From the NCBI GenBank assembly GCA_026260175.1, contig JAKCWW010000685.1, positions 32,618-96,617 of the forward strand: a DNA stretch of 64,000 nucleotides, given 5' to 3'. The notes beneath the pieces are model-generated. The model saw only the letters and a list, made by a program, of their open reading frames with translations. It searched no databases and was not told the DNA's origin. Source of the DNA: Reticulitermes lucifugus (Eukaryota > Arthropoda > Insecta > Blattodea > Rhinotermitidae). How positions within the stretch are numbered: the first letter of the stretch is position 1; each line of letters opens with the position of its first letter. Shown one piece after another: positions 48,581 to 60,761 of the stretch. The position numbers were made by a program, and so were the translations under genes.

Positions 48581-49942
48581 GACAAGCGGACGAAGGCTAA
48601 GAACTTTCAAAGCAATGCTTGTTCGGATTTCGGGGAGCGTAGATCAAAAAAGTACTTTCGCATTGTGTTTTTAGTCCTCATTGTGTTAATTTGGTGTAAA
48701 TAATTTACGTTATGCTACTATTATGCCCAGGCATAGGTTGTAGTAAAATACCTTTAAATGGACCTTCAAAATAGTGTGAGAATGTGAATTGAACTCAACT
48801 GTGTGTCGATTAAAGGCGCGTTCACATCCCTACGAAGTGCCTCTTTAAATCGCCCGGTCCGGCTGTCGGCCTTATCACAAATAATCTTGTGTCAATATAA
48901 GCAACTATTTTTTCGATCTTACTAATTTCTTTGATAGATCTATGCACCGGTAATACGTCGATTTCTAGGTTCAAAACTGTTGGATATATGCAGTGTGTCC
49001 CAGAACACCCAAGTAGGTGTATCTCATCCCGTTCCAGCTTTTTCACCGCGTCAGTCCTTCTCTTGCACTCAAGTTTCAAACCAAATCCAGAGACTGATTG
49101 GCTATTTTCATTTGGATTTTTCTTCTGTCCTAGTGGCCAGTCAATCAACAATGCAACATATTTTACTGGTCAGGCTGACTCAACAAGTCATCTCGCGATT
49201 TTAATGCAAAATGACCTAGCCTTCGTGCTACCGTTTTGTGGGTTTTGTCCGAGTGGCAACTCCGACGCGACGAATTATCACCACTTACAGCTGTCAGTCA
49301 GCGAAACTTTGACTTCCGGCAGCAGAGGCACAAATTATAAATGGGAAAGTGTCATTTCGGCTCTTTGTAACAAGTCGCTCCCCTGCTAAGACAGAGAGTT
49401 TCTGCTTTGAAATTAACTTTTGTCTCGCTGCTCAGCGACACGTTCGATTCATAATACTGACTACTATGAAGAGCGATCAAACAAGAATTATCTTAGGGTG
49501 GTAAGCCCGGGTTTTGAACTGGAACTTGCTCTGCTACAGAACGTAGGGAAAAAGTAAGTTCATATTTTATACTTAATACTGGTTTCCTTAAGTTTAGCGG
49601 TTTTCAACGTAATTAAATGAAAGTGGTCGAACGCGCCTGAAATGCTATGTGCACTGTTTAACTACAGGCCCACTGAAACGGCTGCGTATATACACTACTT
49701 TTTGTTGCTTGGCAAACATTTCATACACAAGGCAATCATTATGAGTCCCTATGTCTGTGTATAATACAAAATTGATCAATACATTTATATGTGTACATAC
49801 ATATAAGGTTGTTTTAATAAATTAACATTGTAATATTTTCTTACGCTTCATTAAGCGAAAAAGAACTGACATCTTACTTAACACTATACACAGATTAATT
49901 CTGAGCGTTTATCAACATATTCTGTTTTGTGTATTTTGTGCA

Positions 49943-50172
49943 GCTCGTTCAGTGTGGTGATTGGCTATGGGCTGGAACATCGGGGTTCGATTCCCGGCAT
50001 GGGCACAAATTTGTCTTTCGCCACTGAAACTACAAAAATTCTAGGGGCCACTTTCCTCAGAAATAAACCGGACAAGGCGTGAAGCTGGCAACTCACCTCC
50101 ACCTGTTACCAAAGTTAAGAATGCATGGAGCATTACCTCTACTCTATCATACTTCTTCATGTCATGGCATTT
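49943..50172 (+). mobile_element. SINE-A copy
   Basis: Degraded A box (TTCAGTGTGGTGATTGGCTA), intact B box (CGGGGTTCGATTCCCGGCAT), shortened body (TAGGGGCCACTTTCCTCAG), CTCCACCTGTTACCAAAGTT and CATTACCTCTACTCTATC. The order and spacing fit the family. Confidence 0.8.
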
Positions 50173-50983
50173 AATGAAGCACACGGAGGACTTCTATACA
50201 TTAGTTAAGCTTTGAAGCATGAAAATCGTCTAAATAATATTTAAAATTTCAGTTTCTACCTTACAGAAGGCACTGCATCTCCATTACAAAGACCAGCCGG
50301 TTAGTGCTGTTTAGAAAGATAGTTGTTTTATCTAAGAAACGTACAAAACACACGAGTTCACTTTGTGGGCAGAATGCCGAGGTTTGTAATGTTTAAGCAG
50401 GCGGTACGCTTAATAATACAGTGATCTGGAGGGTTAAATCAATATGACTTTGCGTTTTAAATGGAATTTTTCTGTTTTGTCGCCAGAGTGTAAGGCACAA
50501 CCGTCCCCTTAACAGTTCAAGAGCAGTTCGTCCTGACAGATCTAGTGACATTAATGGGTCGAGTGGATCACGTAAATGCGTCGCTCTCGCCACTGGCCTT
50601 CGAGGCGACAAAAGTAAACAAAACAAGGTTAATGCTGGCTGCGTATTGTCGCAACAAACCGCAGTGACAGACATCATACCAGTTTACTGCTTGAAACACC
50701 AGAAGTACTCCCGCGAAGCAGACGCCAAATGGAAATGTCGTGTCGTGTCGTGACACGACCAGTGGCCGACTGTACCTTCGACTTTGATGAAGATAATGCA
50801 CCAGCTAGAGCCAAATCAACAGGCTGTGTCATATTATTCTGTGTTATACATTATGACGTATGAGTGGGCGTGCAACGGTTGTTATGTTTTACTTTTCATG
50901 TTCCTCGCCTAACATGTGCTAAATGTACCTCATGATTATGACAAGGCCATTCTCCCCTGCAATTCTGTAATTTGATTGACTGC

Positions 50984-51002
50984 ACACACACACACACACA
51001 CA
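50984..51002. repeat. (CA)n microsatellite
   Basis: CACACACACACACACACAC, about 9 units. Confidence 0.9.
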
Positions 51003-51169
51003 ATCTTCTAGCCATCGCGTAGATTGGGCGGTGGGTAAAGCGGCCGGAAATTTAATCTGACCAATAATTTCTAACAAGCGCCCGCAATGAGAATGCGTAA
51101 AGCGCAGATGTTCACAATAGCTCACCACTTCGCCGTGCCTAACCCACTTCCACACACCATACGTATTTA

Positions 51170-51230
51170 ACGTCTATTTTAATATTATTCTCCCATGCAA
51201 TCTGCGTCTTCCTGGATGTTTTCTAAGCAT
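51170..51230 (-). mobile_element. Short LINE tail fragment
   Basis: KHPGRRRLHGRIILK-type wording on the minus strand, around TTTTAATATTATTCTCCCAT on the plus strand, matches the GRPRRRWEDNIK core only. Confidence 0.5.
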
Positions 51231-52599
51231 TTATCTTCTCTCGCTTGCTTGCTTCATTTTAATTATCCTTCTTGATTTTATCCTCCTATAATTACAGGTC
51301 AGAAATATTACGATAACGGAAAAGTAAACTTTTTTTTTGCTTAATTCTGATGTGCTGTTTTGAAATGTGGATGCAAAAATTTTGCTTCTTCGAAATTTCC
51401 TTGTGATAAATTTTATGATCACTTTCCTACATACATTTAAAAAATAAGCATCCTTTAGTGAGTTTTGGTGGCCTTGGAGGAGAGAGGCTGTGAGTGACGT
51501 GAGAATGTGAGAATAAGTTTTGTTAGTGAATACGCGTTTTTCCTTGCGGTAAATAGCGTCATTGTTTGCAGTTTCATAACAAGTACGAAGTGTGTGCAAA
51601 CTGCGTCTTGCATAAAAATACAGAAAGGTAAGAAAACGAAATTCAGTGTCTGTTGAAAGTTTTTGACTGTCATTTTCATGATCGGAGTATCAAAACCAGC
51701 TAATTACATTTGTGTTAGGAGAAGAATTGGCGACTACAAATTTGAGCACGGTACTGATCTGCACCGTCTAATGACTATCGATATTTGGTCGGTCCATTAT
51801 TCAATAAGTCCGCCACTGTCTCTGTTGCTGCTTGCGGCTGTAAGTTCTGTGTGCAATTAATGTTGAAGGATCGGACTGCAGCGACTCGGAAGCATAAATG
51901 TCATAGCATAGAGCAGGATGCTGCATAGTTGGATTAAGTGAAGTTTCAGACAATTGTGGTGTTATATTCCATCGCAAATGAATTATTCACAGGGGTAATG
52001 AAATAGCAATACTACATAAATTAGATACAACCCCGAAGTTTGCTTTGTAGAACACACATTATTATTCAAACTTGGCTTAGGTCTCGGAAGACGCTGATTT
52101 CTCGAGACGTCAGGCTCTTCTGAGGTTAAAATGCTAAATCTCGACTGTCTCTTATAGTGTGTTGCCTTGATTCCTTACTTATCACCTTCCTACATATTTC
52201 GGATTCCGAACATTTCTTGTCTACGAAAGTAACTAAGCAGCTTCCTGCTAACAGAACGCGAAGTTTTAACACCGCTGATTACAATCAATTTCAGCCCGTT
52301 TCATACTGCTAAATATATTTCCTTGAAATTAGTTTTAATACTTTTTCTCGCCTCCTTTATCTTCGAACTTGCTATTGTTCATCAGATTTCATCCCATAAT
52401 TTCGGTATTCATTTCTTGTATCCAACCGCGCTGCCCTTCCAGCCCGTCATTCCCTTTCTGTCAGATCATACTAGCAGCACTAAGAAACAGCACTAGGTCG
52501 TTGCATTCCTCGTTATATAATATCCTTCTATCATGCGGACTGGAAATCTCGGAGCCATTTAATTGAGCAAGTGGGCACCAGGAGTGCAGTGTTATTTTC

Positions 52600-52745
52600 C
52601 TCACATAGACGGAAATACTCCATGGAGCAGAGTCCTTCTTAAGAAGCTAGCAGGTCGTCAGGTAGTCAAGAAATTCCCCGCCTTTTGTGTAACCCGAAGG
52701 TTCATTACCGCACTTACAAGAGCCCGCCACCTGCCCCTATCCTAT
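52600..52745 (-). mobile_element. LINE 3' end fragment
   Basis: The plus strand reads CTCCATGGAGCAGAGTCCTT, CTTAAGAAGCTAGCAGGTCG and TTCATTACCGCACTTACAAG AGCCCGCC: the antisense of the LINE's last codons and 3' UTR. The antisense frame (LLKKLAGRQVVKKFPAF..RRFITALTRARHLPLS) is the familiar by-product of this repeat. Confidence 0.8.
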
Positions 52746-52749
52746 AGTT

Positions 52750-55700
52750 AGTTAGTTACGAGTAGTTATGGAGTTAGACGGAAATACATGACTGGAACTG
52801 ATGCCGAATATCCGTTAAATAAACATAAAATGTCTTAAATATGAACTTAAAATACTGCAGCTCAAGCCTTCATTATGTTGTTGTTTTAGCTGTGTTAAGT
52901 CTGGGCCCGGACGCGCAAATGTTCTGATCGTATATTTTGTTGTGTTTTTGTTTGATGCCACCTAATTACTTGTTTGGCGGTAACATCAAAGAGTTTGTTT
53001 CTTCGCCAGTTTATTTTCTTTTTACTGTACATAATCATTCAGGCACCCCATTTGATAGTAAAAGCAACTTCTATTTGATATAGCATCCTACAGTAACTTC
53101 CCAAGCGAAACGTAAATCGACAAGTTTTCCTACAGAATCTTGTCTATACTACCTGCATTACAGGCGTGTCGGAGAAGTTGCCGTTCATTCCAGTAATGTT
53201 GCTGCATTACGTCCGCCCTGCCTAATGTGCGTACCGACGCTGCACGGCAGATTGGTATTTACTTACGCAACCACCACTCCTTCAAAGCCACCTTGTTAAC
53301 TATATTCGTAGCACCTGTAGCCAGAGCAACGGAGGCCGTTCTCAAAGGATAAAGTAGTTAGCGGGCTTGATATTTAAGTGTTTTTCCGAAGTTCCTGAAG
53401 GTCTGACAGCTAATCCTGTGCAGCTGCGATGTTTAACCACTCACGCTTGACCAACTTTCGTCATTAACTTGACAGTTTAAAGCACTCATATTTTAAGGGG
53501 TCGGGTTCCATTCTGCGCCTACTCTCAAAGTCCATGTCGTTGCTATGAAAAATTGACTGCCCAGCAACCACGAAGTCTCGAGCCCAGGGTTTGATAGGCT
53601 ATCTCTCTTCTCTCCAACATTTTTTCAAAACTAGGTTGCTTTCAATGTTTTGGGCAACCGATCAAATGTGAAAATTATGGTGAGTTTTATCTCATCAGAA
53701 TCAGAAATCAGTCATTGCAAACGCAAATAAACGAAACGTATAATGCATCGCTCCGTATGTAATCAGGAAACGTTTATTTAAAAATTATTTACAATAGTAC
53801 GTAAAGAGCACCACTTCGTATTTGTAATTATTATTGTAACTATGTGTGTGGAAATTCATATAGATGTAGATAGTAAATACATTCATATCCCAACATGAAA
53901 TTATATTCTGTGTGTCTAAACTTGCACAAATAGAGATTCTGCAGAACTTGAGAACGTACCTAAAACTTTTAACGTATTGGGTCTCTACAATAGTGGGAAT
54001 TATGCACATTAAATTGCTGGCTACATTTCGTAATTGTTAAATTATAATTTTTATTACTCGTGGTATGTAAATGCAAATATTTGTGGGACAGTTGGTATCA
54101 TCAGTTCTTCCTTCCTGATGTACAGAACTGGAATACTGGGGCTGTTCCAGCAATCACCTCCTCTGTAGCCGTGCTGGCACCAGCGCAGTTTGGTACTAAG
54201 CCAAATCAAACAATGCAGAAAAAAAAAGGTTTTGAGACGGATTTTGTATTTATTTTATTTAGGTGGTTTATAAGAACACGTTTTTTTATTTGTCAGTCTC
54301 TGCAAATATGTCCATCACAGATTACATTCTGGAGGTAAACATGTGAAAATAGAAAAGTAATAAACAGCACGGATTAAGCCTTTGGCCTGTTTCGGTTACA
54401 AGGATTGAAAATGTTTCTTCGGTCTTCACATGGGACCCTTTAAGTCTCTTCTAAGTTTGGTACAGGCCTACTGAGCTCTGATAGAGCAACTTCATGATTT
54501 GTCTTTCAGGTATTCTTTTAAATTGCCCTTTTCTTTCCATTTGTATGTATTTTTACTGCTGTATTGAAATCTGGTGCTCGCCGTTATTCTGTAATATCTC
54601 CATGACGCTTATGATTTGTCGTTGCGTATCAGGTAACTTCTCTCAGGAAACACATTTCTGCTGTATCGATTGTTCTGTTTTGTTCTTTTTCCATGTCTAA
54701 CCTTGAGATCCATGTGAAAGTTAGGTATATCTACAGAATTACTATGTAGATATATATTAACTGTTAACAGTGGTGTGCGTTTGATAGCTTCCTACATTGT
54801 TTGAAATATGTTTAATTTCACATTAATATTATTGTCTCCCACATAGACTACGCTTCAGGCAGTCAATTGAAATCCCTTAGATGTTCTACTGTTTTATTCT
54901 GTAAAACAATTTGTCTGTAATGGGTTGTCTCTCAGAACGCAAAAACGTTTTTGGAGTGTCAGTGTTTATATTATGCTTTATTAATTTATGTTTTATGTAT
55001 TTCACATGGCTCTCTGGACACTCCTTTCTCTACAGGCAACAAAGATACTATCATTGGCAACTAAATGGGTGGTATCGTGTACGCTATATAGCCCTAAAGC
55101 ACTTCGGGCAGAAATCAGAAGCCTTTTTTTATGACGCAGATATCTTGTTGTACAAATGTGCTATACAGGAATCCAGTTCAGTGTGGATAGCTTATCGAGT
55201 TCCTTGTGACTCATTTCCAATAGTTTTATCACTGCAGCTTCCCTTACATAACACCATCCAAAGGCTTCTTCACATATGGACAAGTCTTAGAATAGTCCAG
55301 TTTCATAAGTTGCTTGCCACAGAACTAAATTTTGTTCGTGAATATGGAGTACACTGTAACACACAGGGCGTTTGTTATCGAATTTAGGTAAGAAATAAAT
55401 TCCATAAAAATTGTCGTAGCAAGAGTGTTGCGAGAGTACTCTTTCGTAAATTGTTTTGTGAAGCTATGTGTAGTGCTGCAGGCAGTCCATTGCTAACTTT
55501 TTTGTAGATGAGGCATGGTTATAACTAAACTGCCACAGAAATTCTCAGAATAAGGGATAGTCTACTTGTCGGCGTGTGATTCTGCACGAGGTGTCGGTGC
55601 ATTTGGAGTATGATGTGCTGTCAGTGCAGCAACACTGATCGAACCCATCTTCCTTTCGGATACAATGCGACACTTGAGGTTTTCACGCAACACCACAACC

Positions 55701-58334
55701 ACTATCAGTATTAGCATGTGGTTTGGTTTCGGAATTAAAAGGCCAATTTTGTACTGATTTTATCCGTGTTACTTTTGTGAGATGCGAAGCAATAATTTTT
55801 TACCGTAGAATTGTTTGTAAAGTTTGACTTATAAAAAATATAAAACGCATTATCTATACGGATATTTATTATGTGCATCTTTTCACCAAAAAAAAACTCG
55901 TAGGCTATGTCTAGCTTAGATTGCAAGTTGCTGTAATATTGAAAGCCACATTGTATTTTTTCGCACGGATGCCTTGTCTTTTATTCTGTAAGAAACTGTC
56001 TACACAAAGTTTCATATTTTTGGAATCTGTATTGGGGCTACCATTCCTCGTTTCAGGGATGTGCGCTGAGTGACTTCAATGTCATTGTTACTCGAGAAGC
56101 TCCTGCGTCCACCATGTTGGTACCGATTGTAAGAAATTTAAAGGTTACGACGTTTGGGTGGCTGACGTGTAACTACATAGCTTCCAAACAAGATTGTTGT
56201 GCCCCAACTCCCGATCTTCCGATTTCCAACTACTTTCGGAAGGTCGTGAGCCGAGACACTATGAAGAGTGAGGACCAGGCGTCAGGGCTTATAGTCCAGA
56301 AACCCGATCCGGTAGCGTGCCACCATCTCTCGGAATAATTGATTATTAATGATTACTGTGGAGACTGCGAGAGATCAGTTTCTGCTGCTATATATTTATC
56401 AGGCTCGGAAAGTCGTGGGAGTTTAGAGATAATGAGAGCACCAATGTGGGTTTTTCAAATATATTACTAAAAAAAGTTACATTAGTCAAACTTAATGGGC
56501 GAGGCGTCCAAAGCAATTACTCTACTTTCGAAATACATTCTCTAACTAGACCACCATGTACCTTAGGCAACTTGATGACTCGTCCTACCTTGGAAACTCA
56601 GAACTGCGCAGAGGTAGACCAGATGCATGGTATTGGTCGCCATGACCCTATGGTGTCGTCGTTTGTCGGAGTCTCTGCTGTCGATCCGTCGTCACCGGAG
56701 TCAGTCTCGGACCCACGAGACCGTCCGTGTGTCCTCTCTACGTGGTACTTTCTGGCTGGACTTTCTGACTCTCTCCCTTAATTTCCCAGGGTTCTTATAC
56801 CCATTATTACATATGTTTATAAACAATTTGTAATCAAAAAAGACCTTCGGTGTCGTCAGAACTGCTGACTACCGAGGTTAAACAACCTTGGTCAAGCGTT
56901 ACTAAAGTATCCTTCTAACTAAATAAATGCTTACGCATCATTTCTTTATCGGTCCTTCACGTTCTTAATTTCACCAAAGTCAGCATATTGTCTGCCTTTA
57001 AGGTACTGGTGTTCTACATTATAACTTTTGTACACAAATTACACAAATCTCATAACAAGAAGAATTGCTACACTACAAAGATTTCATGAAAGTCGGCTTT
57101 GATTTAAAAGCTGAATGAAGGGCCTAGACACACTGCGTAGTGTTATCATAAAAGCGCTCTTTTTTCCCTCAAGAATAGGAAATGCTTTCAGATAATTTTA
57201 TCTGCCATTTTGTGTATACATAAACAAGGGCACGAAAGCATCCCGGGAAGCAATCAAATTCTGATTACCGTTGAAATATATTGTTGGGCTTCCTGTTTGC
57301 TGTGCTGAGCGACTGAGGTGGGGGAGGGTGTCTGCTCACCCTCTCTTCTTGCTTGTCAGTTATACATTTATTTAGGTGGCAATGTGGCTTCTAGCGGCAT
57401 TAAAATATCCTCCTACTTTACGAAACAAAACATGTAACAAAACGGTTTAGACGCTGACTGTGGGTCATAAAGGGACATTGTCTAGAATAAGGCGTCTTTT
57501 AAGTTGTAAAGAACGCCTAATATACTAATGACGTCTCTTCAGAATTGTAGTCAAATATTTCAAACCAGCGTATGTTGAATCTCTGTATCAAGTGCAAAGA
57601 AAAGTTATGGTCTGCGAGGAAAAAATTCTTCACCTCTAGTAAGAAATTTGACACGCGGATGGTAACTTTATTTATAACTTGTAATTTGGACCGACATGGG
57701 TCAACTGAAATCCCATGCGGTTTCTTTTAGCTGCCTCTCTTTCGCCCTCTGAGGGTTCCACCTTGAGTAATCACAATTTTTGGCAACTTGTGTCTAGCAC
57801 TACCGCACTTCCTAATCCATCCAATGTGTCCAGAGTATTACGTGCAATAAGAAAAGGCGTCAAAAAGTTTCTAAAAGGGTGTAGATACTTTATTTGCACG
57901 TCATTAGGGCAAGTATTCACTTTCAGTCTTGTCCGTCACTACTGCGACTTTTCATAGCTTTCTGCAGTTCGTACAAGTAAATGCTTGGGACTTTCTTCAA
58001 ACAAACTAGGCTAATTTCCATCAATGGTCCTTCTTGTTAAAAATACGTAATCATTGTACTGTAATTCATTTGATGAAATTTGTAGTGCCGTGAGGTAATC
58101 GGGTTAAAGTGCCCGTTTCTCATTTGGATGTTACTTAAAACAAATTGTTAAGACCTGCAGAAAGATGTTTGTTGGTTGGCGAGATTTTAGCTTCTCTCAG
58201 CAGTGCGTCTGAAGATTAAAGTCTTCTGGGACGTCAGACCTACACTGTGTTGATTGGTAAATAGCTAACCTCCTTGTCTGAGCCATTACATTAGCTTTAA
58301 AATTTTCTAATACTAAATTTTTTGAAAATCTATT
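52750..58334. other. Anonymous DNA
   Basis: Contains the 158-codon frame. No SINE, LINE or inverted-repeat element recognised in about 5.6 kb. 58205-58240 resembles a worn hairpin module (GTCTGAAGATTAAAGTCTTC). Confidence 0.5.
54911..55387 (+). other. Unassigned 158-codon open frame
   Basis: The product starts with a hydrophobic segment (VFGVSVFILCFINLCFMYFT, residues about 13-32) and is rich in Leu, Tyr and Trp. That is what AT-rich non-coding DNA often encodes. No homology recognised. Confidence 0.12.
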
Positions 58335-58425
58335 CAGTGGATTTCAAGTTTATACATGCGCCCGGACAGACAGACAGACAGACAGAACTAGTTTAATGAG
58401 TGCTCCGTAGGGATAATTTTCCACT
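58335..58425 (-). repeat. GACA/GTCT-ended interspersed repeat, copy 3
   Basis: The plus strand AAAATCTATTCAGTGGATTT, CATGCGCCCGGACAGACAGA CAGACAGACAGA matches the inverse of copy 1. The tetranucleotide has expanded to five or six units. Confidence 0.5.
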
Positions 58426-59784
58426 AGTACCTTTCATTTCTTTAGAGTGTGAATAATTTAAAAGTGAACAAATTTTATGACACTTGTCATTTGTACTAAA
58501 AGTAAAACATTACTTGTTTTGGTGTAATACAGTGCAGTGATCAATGTGGCAGACGTTTTGATTACCATGGCTTTGTTCATAGCCTAAATCAGGGAGTTTC
58601 AGTAGGTGTGAATGAGTATTACAGGTTCTTTTCTTTTAAGTAATTTTAAGATCATGAACGTTAGCGTTCCACAATGCCGAAGAACGCGCGAATTAACTGC
58701 ACGCTGCGTATTTTGACTTTCTGTTTCAGTAAAAAAAAAATGTTGAGACAAAATGGTAAAGGAGCAAATTGGCAGGCCGGCTTGTGTGTTCCAAATCTAG
58801 AGAGCGGGAATGGCAACACGGAAACTATAAAACGGCGGAAGGCTTTGAATTTATTAATGGCGACGTTCATTTATCAGACATGAACTGTGCTACGTTCGGA
58901 AAGTTTGCAGAATCATTGTCGATGTTACAGTCAAGTCGGGAAAGAGAGAGAAACTTTTCATGGAGAGCTGTAAGTGCAGGGTGTTTGTCGTGTATAAGGA
59001 AAGTGTCAGCCGAGAAATGCCTACTGGAGTTTTCCATATTGCCATGAACGTTGAATGGGTGATCTATGTGCCAGCCAATAGTCTGCCCACTTACGAAAGC
59101 AGACTCGCAAAGTCCACTTTAAATTTAGTCTCTGAACTTAGAACTTCGGGGTAGTGTCACTGCTGCAGCTATCCCTCCATAATTCCTCGAAGCTCCCCTA
59201 AAGAACCTAAATAATTTGTAATCGGCTGTTTCACAAAATCACAAAATGAAGGCAATAATAGGGGTGTAGTGTCTTGTAGTGGGGTGGGGCAGTGGGTGAA
59301 TTCACAATATCTTGGCAGACGAGTCTTATTTTGATACGTGTCGATTTAACCAGTGTTTTGTATAATGCTCGAATATAACTACCTCACATTTATCAAATGC
59401 TGGTGTTACAATATGTAGTACAATATAACGAAACACGAGCACATACAGATCTAATTAACGTTTGTAACTTAATTTGAAAACTTTGTTTTTGTGAGGTATG
59501 CATTATGACAAAAAAAATCACAAGAAGAAAAATAGCTTCTGATTCTATGCAGTGTAATAGATCTAGGGTTAACTTGTTTTGCCAACAACAAAATTAATGA
59601 GTTTGTGCAGTGTAGTGAAACCCGTAGATTTGTTCGTTCAGCATTTAATTTGTATCCGTCAGAAGTGTTTTCCAGGTTTTAATATCTAAAAGATGAATCT
59701 TGTGAATATAATTATCTGCTGTCGGCAAAAAAAAATTAGTCAAAGACCGGAAACTTTTATATGATAGTCCTTCCTTCCTCTGTG
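58426..59784. other. Anonymous DNA
   Basis: Frames at 58769-59047 and 58960-59154 show no recognised similarity or splice sites of note. Confidence 0.5.
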
Positions 59785-59965
59785 CGCTTCAGTCCTTCTT
59801 GAGGAGCCAGTAGTTCTTCATAGCCGTGTTTACGAGTGTCTAGCAGTGGTTTCTATCTTCACTTTAATCCAGTCCGTATCCTGATTTCCTACTTTGCATT
59901 GCCTATTTTACTATTAGATCTCATCCTGCCACCTCCGCCTAGTTCTTCCCAGACGGTTTGTTGTT
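59785..59965 (-). mobile_element. LINE tail with 3' end
   Basis: The minus strand gives GRTRRRWQDEI, stops, VGNQDTDWIKVKIETTARHS and an end with CTCCTCAAGAAGGACTG, all in family order. It lies about 500 bp upstream of the spondin exon. Confidence 0.75.
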
Positions 59966-60480
59966 TTGTGAAAAGCCAATTATGATTCGCCCGGGCGTTT
60001 CTTGCACTACGCACGCGCGAAAGGAAGTAAATCTACCACTGGGTTTTCGCAGAAGACCAACCCGAGGAGTTCTCAATTTTCTACTTATAGCAAGATGTCG
60101 CACTTAGCTCTTCAAAAACCTGGTGTTAGCTGGCGCAGGCCTCTGTAAAATTTAACTTGACTGAACAATATTCATTACTCAACCCAGCGCGTCAATTCGT
60201 TTCTTCGTTGCTGTTTTCCGGAACAGGGTCACAAATGCTTGTAAAATCAAAATTGTATGGCTCTGTTCCCTCTTTCTTCTTTTCCTGTGTGAGTTTTCAC
60301 AGATTGCATACATTACGTTAATTTCCCTGACCATCCTTCCTCACACTAATCCTCACTTCTTTTAGTGAGTGCTGAATGCCTCGCCGATACCTTCCCACTC
60401 TTCCTGTCTACCAGTATACGCACTTTATCCTACCATAGCAATCGGCGTTTGCTGAACATTTTTTGTGTGTGTATGTGCAG

Positions 60481-60692
60481 GCCGTTCGCACAACAAGTCG
60501 TTCGTGCTGTTCCGCCTTGGGACGCGGGCGTCGAGTGGCGTCAAGACGTTCGCGGAGACGGGGCGCACTGACGTCCTGGAAGAGCAGACGCAAGGCGAGG
60601 GTGGCGTGTACGATGAGTTCAACGCGCCTCCCATCAGCACGGGCGCCGGGCGCACAGAAGCGGAGTTCTTCGTGGATGGGAATCACTCCAGG
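60481..60692 (+). CDS. Internal exon of a spondin-domain (Spondin_N) secreted protein
   Basis: The exon encodes 70 complete codons preceded by two bases of a split codon (phase 1 entry, phase 0 exit). The acceptor is a T/TG-rich tract ending in GTGCAG at 60475-60480, with a branch-point-like TGCTGAAC near 60450; the donor is AGG|GTATGT at 60693. The peptide runs from RSHNKSFVLFRLGTRAS through GVKTFAETGRTDVLEE and DEFNAPPISTGAGRT to EFFVDGNHSR. This matches my memory of the middle of Spondin_N domains (F-spondin and related insect spondin-domain proteins), which continue with a VSL segment and a PSPDWF motif expected in the next exon. Family members are secreted extracellular-matrix or cell-adhesion proteins. 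57 of 70 codons end in G or C, against AT-rich flanks. The split codon is probably Gly (G|GC), giving GRSHN. No signal peptide, thrombospondin repeats or other exons are visible here, so the exact paralogue is unassigned. Confidence 0.85.
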
Positions 60693-60761
60693 GTATGTCA
60701 CGTTATTGCTAAATGTGAATGAAACATGAAATGAGTGGCCTACTGCGTTTTCAAATGCACC

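Larger units (their letters stand above)
48585..52599. other. Anonymous DNA
   Basis: 48822-49389 is open on both strands (109 codons minus, 152 codons plus) without recognised similarity. A SINE-A copy and short LINE piece are the only elements seen. 52085-52118 (GAAGACGCTGATTTCTCGAG ACGTCAGG) may be another worn hairpin module. Confidence 0.5.

Noticed and set aside
56600-56833. Locally GC-rich open frames as an exon
   Set aside because: Two overlapping frames with Ser/Arg-rich translations, no homology recognised, and no convincing acceptor/donor pair.
60463-60729. Alternative overlapping frames over the spondin exon (88 codons plus in another frame, 97 and 76 codons minus)
   Set aside because: GC-rich DNA with few stops opens all frames; only one frame gives spondin wording, GC3 bias and matching splice phases.
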